Notes: a model not told the origin generated them from the sequence alone. Shown: positions 24,398 through 36,397, numbered from the stretch's first letter. The stretch is DNA of 64,000 nt from Fennellomyces sp. T-0311 (GCA_025266875.1 JALLLT010000052.1:124001-188000), one strand, 5' to 3'. Made by a program: numbers and translations.

Positions 24398-27300
24398 GAG
24401 TATATGTAGTTGGGTGAAAGGAGCACAAGTTTTGATCTTACAGCTGCCCAATACTTTTATATGTACTGCAGGATTTGGATCACGCACTGTTTGATTGGTT
24501 TCACGGTTCACACTGATTGCATTCTATCCCCGGACCAAATCGGCTTAACCGCATAAGGCGAGTATGCCCTGGAATCCAGCATATGATAAGTTTTCATGAC
24601 ACCGCGTACCAACTCCGAATACGGTTTTTTTCCTGGTAATACCAGAAACAAAAAAAAATAGCCTATTACGTATCGAAAACTATACTCGCTTCTAATAATC
24701 AAACCGGTATGGCTTTGCCATGCAGGACGTGCAGAAGGTCATGCACGTTGATAAAGCACCAATTTTCTCCTTTCTTGTAATGAACTATGTTCCACCGGTC
24801 TTAAGCAAATCCAGCGTGTTTTCACCAAATTTGCCGTTCTGAACCCGATAAGGTGAAAACTGGATCAAAAATACGTGGGCAATTCCGCTCTGAGTTGACT
24901 TTTTACTCTTTTTTGCTGATAAAGCGCTGAAGTTCAAATACACTCATACGCTATATTCACTATAAATCGGATCAACCAAATAAGAAGACGATATGATAGC
25001 AAGGAACCTGTTTTTTTGTTATATTTCTTAACCAAGTTGTGTGAAAAACAGGTGTTTGGTTGCAGCACCTCTTGGATCGTAAAACGAATTAGGCAATTAT
25101 AGCCCAAAATAGTCAAACCCTGTACCCACCACCAGGTTCAGATAAGGGACCCTTACACTTGTTGCCTAATACGATGATCACATCGTACGATCATAGGCAT
25201 TTGCTCTTTTTTTTTTGCATCATGACATTTTGTGATCCTGGATCCAGTAATAAAGATGCCGCCTTTACAAATATGGTGCCGCAGATCGCGTAACTAAAAG
25301 CTTACAATCGAAGAAAGATGATCCACCTAAAAAAAAGCAACTACCGTTTCCTTGGAACCATATGGTTCGTTAAAACAGACAACCGTGGGACTAATCTGCC
25401 AATAATACAAGCTTGATCCCCAACGCACGGACTGCTAATAATTAAAGCAAAATTAAACTAAGGAGTCGAACTGCAATACATGCATGCTGAGCCATCACCT
25501 CCTCATGACAGGGCTACCGCTGCCACGTTATATTTTGGAACAAGGATTAACAAAGTACATGCAGTATTACTAATCCAAAAAAAGAGGTGCAGTTCTCAAC
25601 CAAAATAAGGAAAGGGTCAATGATCGATTGGAATGTCTTCCTAAATATATAACATTATGTGGCATGGTTTGTGTATAGTGGTACACTGCCACGAATGTTG
25701 ACGGGTCATTACCCGCGATTCTACGTATATTTTCTTACGGTAAGCAAAGGTATGAAACTCAATCGGCGGTCCACGGCTTACCCAAGGATCATGTGCTACG
25801 ATCTTTTCCATCACCTAACCTGGTAATTCTGAGAAAAAAATCCATATGGTAGAATGTGATTGTACTTCCAGATTTTTCAGACTTTCCCGCGATGGTTTCC
25901 CACGCTCATTGGTGTGCGCCATCTTCGTGTAACAGTTCGGACGCAAGCGATTCGCCGACAAGGTCAACATAAAAAAAAGCAAAAGTTAAGACAGTCATAG
26001 TTCTCGTACTTGACCGATAACGATATATGTAACGCACGTGCAACCGTCTATAACTCAGTAAACTTTGTTCCTAGCGGTGATTTTTGCTATTTGACGAACC
26101 ATAACCCATCAATTTATTGCTCGTGCAAATCAGAACACTCCGTTGCAATCGTTAGAACCTTGGATCAAATTTATCTCAACTGTAATGTTGATAGAACCTT
26201 GTCGATGTCTTACGACCTCTTTTCTCGAGTAAATACGCGGGTCCTAAACATTTCGTATTACCCGATTTTTGGCACCTTTGATTGACAAATATGGATGATG
26301 CCGCGGAAAGCTTTTGGCAACGAAAGCGATGAAGAGTTCCCAAAACTCGGAGAAGTACCCCATTAAAGTGCTTCGGTTAATGCTTTTCTTTACTACTAAA
26401 TAGCCAATCTTGTTATCTACCACATAGCTATTCTCTTTTTCAAAAGCATGCTATATTTGAAATATATCATGCCTATCCGCATCCACATCCGCATCCGTAT
26501 CCGTATATAAATACCGAGCAGTACAAAGCTTTGTAATACGAATACGTACTTCGGTCCCATTATTTTTTTTCACGGGGAGGGGATACCAATAATCACGTTT
26601 TGTTACCCTGTTAGATATGGTCTTGGCGGTTGGGTAATCTTACCTATCTATATCTTAAGCCTTGAAACTAAGGCCGATTTTTTTGCCATCATATTTCAAA
26701 GTGTGCTTGGTTTACCAAAGTACTGTTTAGAGAAAATGCTTCAGCATGTGGCCAAGTGATACAATATTACCCAATCCTGAGTACAGCGATGGGTACACTG
26801 GCTAGCATGTACACATGTCTTGCGTATCATTGCTTCGTAAAGGACTTTGATCTAGGTATCTTTTACTTGTTTATGTATACGTACGATGGCATCGGCCATA
26901 TATATTTCCAGATTCCGGATATTTGTAAGCGCTTAGACATTCTTATCTCCGGACAGATTTCTCCTGATGGCGACAGTTTCAACTTTTCCAACCCTATGAA
27001 GAGTCGATTTCTAAAACTGCGATCAGTGTGGAAACTTGCTTTTTTTCTGACCTTTTCAAATTAAGAACGTGGGAATATGCATCATAGTGCTAGCATTCCT
27101 TTAAGTTGCTGAACGAGATATAAGTGTGTTTCTGATAATCCAAAATTGACATATGTACAAAGGTTGCTGCCATCATTTGGGGTACAGACGAATTAATTCT
27201 AATTTTTTTATAAAAAAAAATAGCGAGTCAATAGTGAATCCAGTCATATATTGTCGGAAAGGGGTAGTTTTACTGGAGTGTTCATCGTTAACGGAAGAAC

Positions 27301-28171
27301 CATAGTATCAGCTAGTAAATATTTGCCTTAGCATGAGATAACGGATCGGTCAGTTATTTAGTACATCTTTTTAAGGTTTTGCTGCTGACAAAGCAATCGT
27401 GAATTCCTTGACGATACAATGTGCATGTAAATTGTTCAGCGTACGCTTGCCCTCTCTATATATAGCACAAGTGTCAAGTATTTGTCATCATATGTATGGA
27501 TATATGCGACCTTTCGCATTTCCACTACTCTTTTAAAAAACATGTTTCATGGTGATAAATATGAGGCAGCACAATCCAACCAAATACAATAACAACACAT
27601 TCAAAATTCGGGCTTGCAACATGTACTATATGGAGCCGAACCCTCAATTGGGTAATTTTTATCGCATGCAGTTTTCCTATGCCCAATATGAGCTGTATAA
27701 TAATTAAAGGGCGCTGATGATTCATCCGATGTATGTCCACAAGAGCACACTGAAGAGCAGCCGATTCTATTTGGTGATGGATCCACCAAAGTACTACTTA
27801 CTCTGAATTATGACATCACAAAATGAGTGACGACTGGTTGCTGCACGGTGGCCAGATCGATCCAAGGACGAACAAAAGTAGTCGCCACCTCTGGTTAAAA
27901 GGAATTTGCTCGGAAGGGCAGCGTTAAAAGTGGATTGATATACTAATGTGCCTCGAAATCGAGAACTTCATATTATCATACAAGAAACACATATACGCAA
28001 CTATCATTATTATATAAAAAATGGGGAGTGCGAGGTGAGAAAAAGCCAATTATTGCGCGTTGGAGATTGATGTCAACGGTGTGATGGTATCTGTAGTTTT
28101 CTATAGTTAGTGTTGTGTTCCTTACTTTGACAATGTACACTTATTACTCTACACTTCGGAGATCATTTTTA
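24398..28171. other. Gene desert
   Basis: No gene can be supported across about 3.8 kb. Forward frames at 26010-26285 and 26756-27064, and a small cysteine-containing reverse frame at 27601-27789, lack recognisable motifs and supported exon partners. The sequence is AT-rich with many short homopolymer runs. Confidence 0.45.
26472..26507. repeat. Short hexamer tandem repeat
   Basis: About six imperfect copies of a six-base unit (GCATCC with variants ACATCC and GTATCC) stand in a row. Confidence 0.7.
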
Positions 28172-29720
28172 TTACAGGTCGGGTGGCACATATCCTTGTC
28201 GGCGATCTGGGTTGCAATGCATATTTAGGGTTTCCAGGATGGCACATAGCTGCGGCCATTTGGATTTCCAGTAGTTCCGAGCAGCTTGTGATCTGGGCGG
28301 CTTTTTCGGCAAGCGGTTGAGAAGGTATGAGATGGGATCGTCGATATCGTGCGGCAGGTTGAGTGTGCTGTGGATCGAGAAACATGCGATCAGATGTCGA
28401 CGGTTCATACCAGAGGGGTGATGGCAACGTGAGCATGGTGCGGGTTTACCGCTCGGGAGCCAGCCAAGACGATAGCGAATGTACCTCATGCGTTCAGCGG
28501 GTGACATGGGTAGCCATAGGATTGGATCGATTCCAGGTTTTTTACGGCAGGCGTTGAGCAGTTTACTACCCCTTCTGCTGCATCGAAGCTCGTGTTGGTC
28601 TTGTAGATAGGTTTGGATTGCTGCCTTCAGTTCTTTGTCCGTAGTTTCTGCTTGTGGTCCTTTTATTACAGTGAACCCCCGCTTTTTTCCTACGCGGATG
28701 GAACACCCAAAAGTGCGGAAAAAGCGGGGGTGAGGAAATAACGGGGGTTACACAAAGTGGTATGCTCTGGGTATCAGTAATCGTCTAAGCACCGTTCACT
28801 CCTTCATATGTGTATATTGGTTTACATGTCTGTCGCTATAGCGATAGATGGATGGGTATCTATATTGATAAGGTACTGTACGTTTTTTTGGGCCGGAAAG
28901 AATGATGTTGTATTATAAGTATTACACTATATAAAGCACAACAGCATATCACAGGCAATGGTGATTTGTTACTGTGCCTTTTTTGGTCCCTTCTTAATAT
29001 GTCACGTAGAGTTGGCATTGTTCGATTTAGGTATCGTTTAGTACGGGTGAAAGACAAGTAATAATAAGTTACAGAATACGGTTGACATTGTCCCTGCTAA
29101 ACTAATTCACAACATAGTTGCTCCCGAATGATCATTTGGATCGAGACGCGATATATGTGCCAATAGGTGCTATGAAAGATTACTGATGCTGTCATAATGG
29201 CGGCCGATACCATATTTTGAGGTACACCGTTAGGATTGAAGAATCAATCTCCCCACAGAGTTTACGTGAAATAACTAAGCCTAATCGAAACGGTGATTGA
29301 AATTATCGATCATCCAACAGCAGATGCCTTGCGTAGCATTCATGCTGATCTATTTAGGCGCGCTCATACGACACAGTCGTACAATACATCATTTTTTATT
29401 AGAAAATAAAGGGATATACACGCTTTCAAAGCATACTTATGATCATTTAGACATAGTTTTATTCATCCCCCGTTTTTTTTCCTCAGAGTAAGCTGGGGAC
29501 AAACAGGAAAATTTCGAGGATGGGAAAATTAACACTATGATCGAGCGGATGGCATAGCTAAACCAGGGAAAAAACCAAGGGAGAGGAAAAATCGGGGGAG
29601 GAAAAAGCGGGGGTTCACTGTATTTTTGGTTTGATGAATATACCTGATATCGTTGTTGTTCTTGATTCATATCTCTCGATGAGTGGACAAATTGACGAGG
29701 GCATCGCTATGGCCAGCCAT
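28172..29720 (-). pseudogene. LINE (non-LTR) retrotransposon 3'-end relic, split by a DNA element
   Basis: The 3' part reads RMRYIRYRLGWLPSGKPAPC, then CSRCHHPSGMNRRHLIAC, then a tail with DPISYLLNRLPKKPPRS and WPQLCAIL. This is the zinc-knuckle-like end of the reverse-transcriptase protein seen in Mucorales LINEs. Upstream in the same frame are IIKGPQAETTDKELKAAIQT and HELRCSRRGSKLLNACR. The frame is broken by a TA-flanked element at 28669-29620; across the join it reads ISGIFIKPKIIKGPQ. Only this C-terminal portion is present. The 5' end is lost beyond about 29720. Confidence 0.75.
28669..29620. mobile_element. Non-autonomous pogo/Tigger-type element, 952 bp
   Basis: The left end is CAGTGAACCCCCGCTTTTTT and the right end is its reverse complement apart from one T (a 22-nt end against a 21-nt end). 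The flanks are TA (28667-28668 and 29621-29622). Extra G/C-rich subterminal copies occur at 28705-28745 and 29465-29600 (for example AAAAAGCGGGGG). CAGTGAACCCCCGC-type ends with TA duplication are typical of the pogo/Fot/Tigger branch of Tc1/mariner. The interior encodes nothing recognisable, so it must be moved in trans. It sits inside the LINE relic. Confidence 0.85.
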
Positions 29721-30478
29721 CGATAAGTTGATCGTTGCTAGATTTTGCGCGAAAGCTCTATTCCGGTGTAATACCATATGGCATGTAGGATACATCCTGA
29801 TACGCATGGCTTTTATTTTACTTAATCATTCAAGTGCTGTGAATCAAGAGTTATATTCACAGAAGGCCGACGATAAAGATATTCAAACTTCATAACAATA
29901 CTTTTCATCGCGCATCATGAGCAGTATTTCAAACTTCCTTACCTGTCAATTCTGAAGCACAGAAACTTTCTTCCAATTTTGGAACGCGACTAAAACAGCA
30001 ACCTGCCTTGTCAACGTTGTATTCTGTTACAGACTAAGCTGTACAATAGACCAGACACTTAGGTACAACAAGTGATACAACTGAAGATAAAAGGTGTCTT
30101 TATTAATTCGGCTACAGCCGTTATTTATATAGTGCTGAGCTTCAATTAAAACAATACAGCATTACTGGATGGTAACATATGCATTACTGACCAAGTACCT
30201 TCATGGTGGAAAGAGCTACTGATAGCTTCTATCACCGATAAAGCGAGGTGTGTGGTCATCAATGGTTCCAGCAAGAAGTTTATCAGCTGTTTTGGCATAT
30301 ACCCTCATCGTTGCGTGAAAGTATATCTGTCTGACTGCTTCCCTGTCTTTGAGTAAATATTAAACAAAAAGGGGTGAGAATTACTTGCTCATTCAAGCTG
30401 AAGTTTCCAAGGTCGATGGTGTGCTATCATTTACTGATTGATTTCGTTTTGTTGTTCGTTTCGGACAAACTCTTGCTG
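29721..30478. other. Spacer, possible old LTR edge
   Basis: No gene is seen. The stretch 30090-30150 (TTTATTAATTCGGCTACAGC, then TTATTTATATAG) looks like the TATA/polyadenylation edge of a retrotransposon LTR on the reverse strand. No second copy was found, so this stays a guess. Confidence 0.3.
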
Positions 30479-30676
30479 CTACTGATTTCGTGCATAGGCA
30501 AATCTCGAAAAGTTACGAGCCATTTGTGTCCCCGCTCTTTCCATCACATCACGCAATAAATGTAAGAAAGCATTAGTATGTTCTGTCTGCATCCACATAT
30601 CATATTTACTATCCAGGATAGCATTCTTTGAAGCTCTGTACACAATTTCAACCTGTTTTATGAGGTCGTCAAGGGC
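30479..30676 (-). pseudogene. Fragment of an unknown protein next to a MITE
   Basis: The reverse frame reads ALDDLIKQVEIVYRASKNAI through MERAGTQMARNFSRFAYARN and then stops. Its composition looks like a helical protein. Upstream it runs straight into the MITE at 30679. Beyond the MITE the same frame soon meets a stop, so any gene is truncated. Family unknown. Confidence 0.3.
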
Positions 30677-30678
30677 TA

Positions 30679-30844
30679 CAGTGGAATTCCGTTTTTTTTT
30701 TTTCACAGGCGGTTATTCAGAAAATGTAGTGCAAAAACTGAGGGTGTGCAAAAAACCGGGGGGGTGAATTGACAGAGAAGTGGAGCAGGTTGGGTGAGAT
30801 CTTGATGCGAAAAGTGGGGGTGTGCAAGAAGCGGGGTTCTACTG
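30679..30844. mobile_element. Small pogo/Tigger-like MITE, about 166 bp
   Basis: The left end is CAGTGGAATTCCGTTTTTTT and the right end reads GAAGCGGGGTTCTACTG, whose reverse complement CAGTAGAACCCCGCTTC resembles the 952-bp element's ends. TA precedes the left end; CA follows the right end, a likely decayed TA. The interior carries GGGGGTGTGCAA-type repeats. Confidence 0.6.
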
Positions 30845-31100
30845 CATTCAGATCAAAATGTCAAGGTTTTGCCTAATGTTTGTGTGTAAACATTGAGTAT
30901 AAGTTACTGCTTTATTCCCTCTGCAAAATCGGGCTATTTATACTTGTTCGTATGTTACGCACTGATAAAGAAGTTGGAATAAAAGATAAAAAGAAGACGA
31001 AAATATGTATAATATTATAAATATGATGAAACCTGGCGAAAAATTTGAATCTAATACAACACTCCGAACGTTGTAGTGTAGTGTCGGTTGCAGTAATGTG

Positions 31101-31372
31101 ACAGTGACAGGACCTGAAAAGAGAAACTCTGCCATGTGAGCAAATCTACTTGTGTAGCTATATAGAAGAAACCAATATGCAAGCGCTGTATTGAAATTGA
31201 ATTGAATGACACTTACAGTAAGAGGATACAATTAGAAAAAAATGGAAGTACTCCTCAGCGGCGCACTGAAACAAATGCGAATCACTAATAAAAGCAACTA
31301 TAATGAATATACTAGAATTTACAACAATCAAAAGTGCACGCGTGCCAGAGCTTTTTTCTACCCTCCTCCGCG
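31101..31372. mobile_element. Miniature derivative or relative of the Tnp2 element
   Basis: The left part (31101-31146, CAGTGACAGGACCTGAAAAG onward with CTGCCATGTGAGCAAA) matches 9232-9279. GCAAGCGCTGTAT at 31178 matches GCAAGCGCTCTAT at 9347. The right part (31334-31390, ...CCCTCCTCCGCGAAGAAAAG) matches 14629-14680. Order and orientation agree. The ends form imperfect inverted repeats. There is no coding capacity. Confidence 0.6.
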
Positions 31373-31523
31373 AAGAAAAGCCTTGTTATTTATTCGCTTG
31401 ATCAAGTTTTGCTTTAAAGTACTCAGTGCTGTATAATTGTAAGGTCACATGAGGAAACTAATGCTATGATTAACGAGCGGAATCCTGTGTGGATTCGCTA
31501 TAAGGGTTTGGTTACAGTAGGTT

Positions 31524-31670
31524 TCAGTTTTCCTTGATTCTCACTATAGGCTTCACCCCGGCACCAACAATAGTAGCTGAGATAGCCAGCCCTACCACTC
31601 CTACCGCTGCTGTTATGGCCACCAATGAGTAACCACGTAGCCAAGCCTATCTTTTTTTCGCTCGATGCAG
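31524..31670 (-). other. Possible exon of a small membrane protein
   Basis: A reverse frame ending at 31524 reads AWLRGYSLVAITAAVGVVGL followed by a second hydrophobic stretch and KPIVRIKEN, then stops. It is preceded by an ATAG acceptor-like site. The hydrophobic stretch would make one transmembrane helix. An alternative start, MAASSEKKIGLATWLLIGG, is in another frame. I do not recognise the family and the gene model is unproven. Confidence 0.25.
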
Positions 31671-31848
31671 CCATGAAAACAAAGTCGAAAGGACTATACA
31701 TGTTTTTAAACCACTGAATAGCAAAGTTTCGTTTGAATTGTAAACAAAATCAAGAGACTGAGATATTGCGCTTAAGACTGGAAAGCATGACGATTACCGG
31801 GCGCCACTTTTTATTTCGCAGTCAGTCCCCTTTCTTTCCAGTTTCGCC

Positions 31849-33546
31849 ATGACAATGACCACAACGTCCGAGAAGGATCAGCTACAATCTCTCCCCACTG
31901 AAATCCTGTACAGCATTTTGGACCACTTGACGTTTCGTGAGCGCTTGCTATGCAGCACACTATGCATGTCGTGGCGAATGCTGATTCTGAACTGGCCTGG
32001 AATGTGGAAAAGCTTGTCAACTGACGATGGCCACAATATTGTGCCAGACCTCTTGCCGTACGATAAGTATATCCAGGGATCTGCAGTGCAGTATTTTCGC
32101 TACAGCTCCAGGGACTTTGGTTTTGCCCAGCTGTCAGACGCGATGGACTTTGTCGTTGAGCGAGAATGCAACAATATTAAAGAGGGTATGTTATACGCAC
32201 GTATTGATGGTGGCATGGAATGGAAATGTTGATCACAGTGTGTAGCCAGGTTTTGGTTACGTACAATGGATTCTTCCAGTTTTTTGAAACTATCAAGTAT
32301 ATGCGGCAACAGTCTAACTCGGGTCATTCTCGACTTGACTTATGGTTACAGCCTGAACACCATCACACCTGACCAAGTGCTGCTGAGCTGTCCAAACCTG
32401 AGAAAGTTGTATTTCAGCATGCTACGATCGGGAACGTGGCGACTTACGTTATCATCGACAGATTTCCAGCACCAGAACCTTATCGATCTGGCTCTATGTG
32501 CAATGAACACAGAAGGCACATTTGATCCTTTACCGTATCTCATCCTGGCACCGAAACTGCAACGCTTATCCTTGCAGTACAATGACATCAGCCAAAACGT
32601 TGCATCGTTACCATCGTTTCTACGCAAGCATTGTCCCGCCCTCGCAAGCCTTCGTATTAAAGAGAGTGCACATGGGGGGATATGGGAAGCAAAAGACCAG
32701 GACTGGGAAACGCAGTCAACGTCTGGATTGAAAGAGTTTGTTTTGCGTGAACCGGACGAATGTGAACCAGCAGTCAATCTGTGTCGTCAAATCATCGCCG
32801 AATCCCATGAGAGTCTTGAGCTATTGGAACTCCAACATGGCAACATATTCGCCGAAGAACATTATGCATCGATATCAAGATATGCCTTCCCTTCACTAAA
32901 GCACCTCCACATCACCGGAATTCTATTCTTCGAACAGCCAGAACCTCTGTACAACTTTTTCGAACATTCGGTACCGAAGAGTTTGACATCTCTCAAGCTC
33001 TGGGTTCAGGTCGGCCTAGGTGGTGAAGCACTCCTACAAACAATTGCTTCGAGATTGAAATGTTTGGAGTGCTTGGATTTCCTTGAGTTTGCTGTTGGTG
33101 TTTCTGCGGATGACTTTACTAACTTTTTTGATCTGCTGTCTGGCAAGTCGTTGCGGAAAATTGCTCTTGATTGCTTGCACGAGTTGAATGATAGAACGTT
33201 GATCAGTATTGCGACGAGGTATCCTGCTCTTGATGAACTTAGGATTTACAACTGTGGTGGTGTATCGATGCAAGGTGTTGAGACATTTCTCAAACAATGG
33301 CAATCCGATCGTCGCATGCTGAGCAAGCTGGATCTCGGTCTCCTCTACAGGGATAACATCAAGCGTCTTTCTGATCCGAATATCATTATGCAATTGCTGG
33401 CATCCGTGGACAAAGTTGCCAAGCAATGGACGTTCAAAACAGAATTCCCTCAAATGTGGGATGGGTTCCAGTTCAACTATCGATATGGCACCATCGACCA
33501 CGCCCTATTCAGGAAACATCGACATTTATATCCAGCGTATAATTAA
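31849..33546 (+). CDS. F-box and leucine-rich-repeat protein
   Basis: This is probably a substrate receptor of an SCF (Skp1-cullin-F-box) ubiquitin ligase. Exon 1 (31849-32185) carries the F-box near residues 10-50: LQSLPTEILYSILDHLTFRE, then LCSTLCMSWRMLI. A 60-bp intron (32186-32245) follows, and exon 2 (32246-33546) continues in frame through ARFWLRTMDSSSFLKLSS, giving 545 residues. Exon 2 holds irregular leucine-rich repeats such as LLSCPNLRKLYFSML, LAPKLQRLSLQYNDI and RKIALDCLHELNDRTLISIA, with the RNI/AMN1-like pattern. Many such F-box/LRR proteins occur in Mucorales. The target is unknown. The gene is intact and lies 200 bp before uS11m on the same strand. Confidence 0.88.
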
Positions 33547-33746
33547 ATAAACATAATCTCTTTGCTAGGCATCAATGCGATACATTGCTTTACTTTGCAC
33601 AGGTGCCTGAATAATTGTGTGTGCCGATCCACTTGCATTCCCAAAATGGAATCAGGGGTCGGACATGCAATTTGTCCCTAGCAACAAGGAGGGTGGCTTT
33701 TCCAACATTGTTCATCGGCAAAGTTGACAAGGAATATAAAGTCGTA

Positions 33747-34388
33747 ATGTTGTCCGTGTACCGAGCCTCTCTATCCAAGGCACAGCCAGCCTTCCGCAGC
33801 GCCACACAGGTCCGATGGAGCAGCACTGATGGCGAAGACAATACCCCCAAAAAGTCCACCGCCGACATTTCGACCATTTTCAACATTTTGAACGACGCCT
33901 CCGATCGCAACAAAGACAATTTAAACGAAGCACTGAGAAACTCTGTGCATGCGGAAAAGCAAAAGAACGCGTCCAACGACGCTACCTCTGATTTCGACAT
34001 GAGCGCGCTTGCTCAACACTTGTCTCATGTCAGTCAAGAATTCCACCAACTCCATATCAACGCCTCTCCCAACAACACCATCCTCACGCTGACACGTCCC
34101 AACGGCTCTCCTCTGATAACAACATCAGGTGGATCAGCTGGTTTCAAGAAGGCTGCGCGCAGTGGATACGAAGCGGCTCATCAGGCAGCGATTCAGCTGT
34201 TGGAGAAAAAGCAGGCCAAGAATTTGCAGGTCAACAACATTCACGTCATCCTCAAGGGTTTCGGTGCCGGTCGCGAAGCTGCTTTCAAGGCATTGGTTTC
34301 GGGTGACAAGTGGAACGTCAAGCGACTTACGGATGCTACACCAGTACCTTTCGGTGGCTGTCGACCAAAGAAGGCCAGACGTCTTTAA
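33747..34388 (+). CDS. MRPS18: Mitochondrial small-subunit ribosomal protein uS11m
   Basis: This is a component of the mitochondrial ribosome platform (uS11 family, bacterial S11; yeast Mrps18). The start at MLSVYRASL (33747) is chosen because it opens a basic, Ser-rich presequence (MLSVYRASLSKAQPAF...VRWSST) suited to mitochondrial import; the frame is open further upstream without homology. The C-terminal half is the S11 fold: HINASPNNTILTLTRPNGSP, SAGFKKAARSGYEAAHQAA, VNNIHVILKGFGAGREAAFK, LTDATPVPFGGCRPKKARRL. The last block is the RNA-contacting tail conserved in S11. It is 213 residues in a single exon. The linker (about residues 30-110) is unusually long and polar. Confidence 0.93.
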   Translation: MLSVYRASLSKAQPAFRSATQVRWSSTDGEDNTPKKSTADISTIFNILNDASDRNKDNLNEALRNSVHAEKQKNASNDATSDFDMSALAQHLSHVSQEFHQLHINASPNNTILTLTRPNGSPLITTSGGSAGFKKAARSGYEAAHQAAIQLLEKKQAKNLQVNNIHVILKGFGAGREAAFKALVSGDKWNVKRLTDATPVPFGGCRPKKARRL

Positions 34389-35785
34389 TTTGCTGTATAA
34401 AATGCTCAACAATGTTTATAATTTTGTATTCCAAAAGCGTATTAGATAAAAGTGGGATTTAGATGTAACTATCAACATGTGAATCTGCAGATCCTTCTAT
34501 AGTCACCTGGCCATGTCGTCAGATCCTCTTGCGAGTTTTGAACAAAAAGATTATTATGTATGTAAAAGTGCCAAGCAAGATCACACACCGCTTGTCGATA
34601 ATCCTTGCGTTTTGCGATAGCCTTTGGGAACCTTGGCCTACCGCGGATAAAGCAGAACACAGTGAACCGGAAACGAGTAACCTCTATCTATTCTCAATGG
34701 CACCATCACACATTAGGATTATAAACGGTTCGAAGGGCGCATTCGGATGCAGAAGTCATTCTCAGAAGTCGTTTTGGAATTGTTTACTCTATCGTCCAAA
34801 GCATTGCTTTTCTTTTCTGAAAACGCATTTTAAAAAAGTACTTTTGAGAAAGAAGCCATTCTGATTCAAAATGACTAATGGCACCCAAAAGAGCCGCTTT
34901 GTGCAAAATGCATTTTCGCTCTTTTAAACTTTTATCCGAACATGCTCTGCAGTGGCCGATGCTTGCGCGACCCAACGAATCATCTCTTGTTAATGACTCC
35001 TTGCCATTCGCGTTAGTTATTTTAGCGAGCAGTATCGGGTTGACGCGGAGAAGCTTCTGGATTTTCGAGTGTGCGAACATTCATATGTAATCCCAGTCTT
35101 TGTTAAAAGGAGTTGTCTAGAAATATTTTGTGCATTTAAAACTTACGCAGAAGTGTTCAAAATTCGATTAGGGTTCGTATTGCCCATCATCTGGTCAATA
35201 ATCCTGGCAAATCTTGCCCATGGCAGCATGCAGGATATTTGGCAGTACGATCCTTTGGTATATGATGACACGAATTGCAGCACGAGCTGATGTAGCCAAA
35301 GTTGACACGGGGCATAAAGAGGTTTGATGTACACCTTGTATGCAAATAAAGAGAGATCAAGTGTTTTCAGTAAACTCGACCCTAAAGTAATTCTTAGATT
35401 TGATATACAGCTATCTCCTACGTATGTACTTACCATCAGCACTAGACTAATTTCGTGTCTAGCAGGTTATACGATGTACCCACGTCTATTTTTTATCTAC
35501 AGATCCTTCTTCATCCGAATTGATAGTGTGTCCGAAGCGAAGTGTGTCTAAGCAGTAACCATCTTTAACCTTGTAACAGCACTGATACAGAAGTAAAGGT
35601 CTGGAAAAAAGATGCAATCAAATTTTCTCCATTCAAACCACTTTCCCGTTATATCTCTTTTTCGACTAATGAAATCTGTCTTCTGGGCTTAATAAAATTG
35701 TTCCTGAGATTTGGATGCGTACTTTTGCTTAAAGATGCATCCCGCTAAAGAGGAATAGAAATATCCAACACGCAATGGCACTTCA
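34389..35785. other. Spacer without recognisable gene
   Basis: Several overlapping frames of 70-110 codons exist on both strands (for example 34784-35080 reverse), but none has a motif. The stretch 34750-34950 is unusual in carrying repeated TTTTGGAAT- and GAAGCCATT-like words, yet no clean inverted repeat emerged. Confidence 0.4.
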
Positions 35786-36240
35786 ATGTCGGCAAACGAA
35801 TATTGCATGGCAGTGAACGTAATTTATTTCGTCAAGAAGCATACGAAGGCCCTGAAAGAAGCTACCGGTCACACCCTCCGCTCACTTGTAGCCGAGGTCT
35901 GCGGCATTGGAAAGAGTACGGCACAGAAGGCATTGGCTATGTACAAAGCCAACGAAATCCTGGAAGATTCATCGGCCATTGAAAGACCGAAACTCGAGCT
36001 CAAATCTGATTATGTTGCTAATGTGCATGAAATCGTCCTAGGGTACTACAAACGCGGCAACAATTCGACTTTTGAGTCTATCACAGCCGGGTTATACAAG
36101 AAGCACAGTCATTGGATCGCGCCCTAGGCCCTTAGAAACCACCTGCATCAAATGGGCTTCTACTATGGCGTAGGCGCAAGAAAGGACACACTTCACAACG
36201 CACCGAACATTGTCAAATATCGCCATCAATCACTGCAAAT
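35786..36240 (+). pseudogene. Transposase N-terminal relic (Tc1/mariner-like)
   Basis: The start MSANEYCMAVNVIYFVKKHT leads into a helix-turn-helix-like block (LRSLVAEVCGIGKSTAQKAL). Then come SIT-like FESITAGLYKKHSHWIAP, a TAG stop at 36124, and the same frame goes on with ALRNHLHQMGFYYGVGARK and TLHNAPNIVKYRHQSLQ. This matches the N-terminal DNA-binding part of a common Mucorales transposase family. The catalytic domain is missing. The frame runs directly into the MITE at about 36225. Confidence 0.7.
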
Positions 36241-36397
36241 AATTTTTGGTCAATTTTGGTGGATGATTCTCTGAAATGGTTAAACATAAACTTTTTAACT
36301 GCTTGAGCTATTAAAAATGGTAGTACAAGTGGCTAAAAAGCTTATGTTTAACCGCTGTAACCACCTTTAACCATCGAAATTATTTTCAGTGATTGAT
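36225..36397. mobile_element. MITE with long inverted repeats
   Basis: The ends ATCAATCACTG...CAGTGATTGAT are inverted. Inside, GGTTAAACATAAACTTTTTA (36278 onward) pairs with TAAAAAGCTTATGTTTAACC (36337-36356), so most of the 173 bp can fold into a hairpin. It interrupts the transposase relic just after NIVKYRHQSLQ. Confidence 0.65.
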
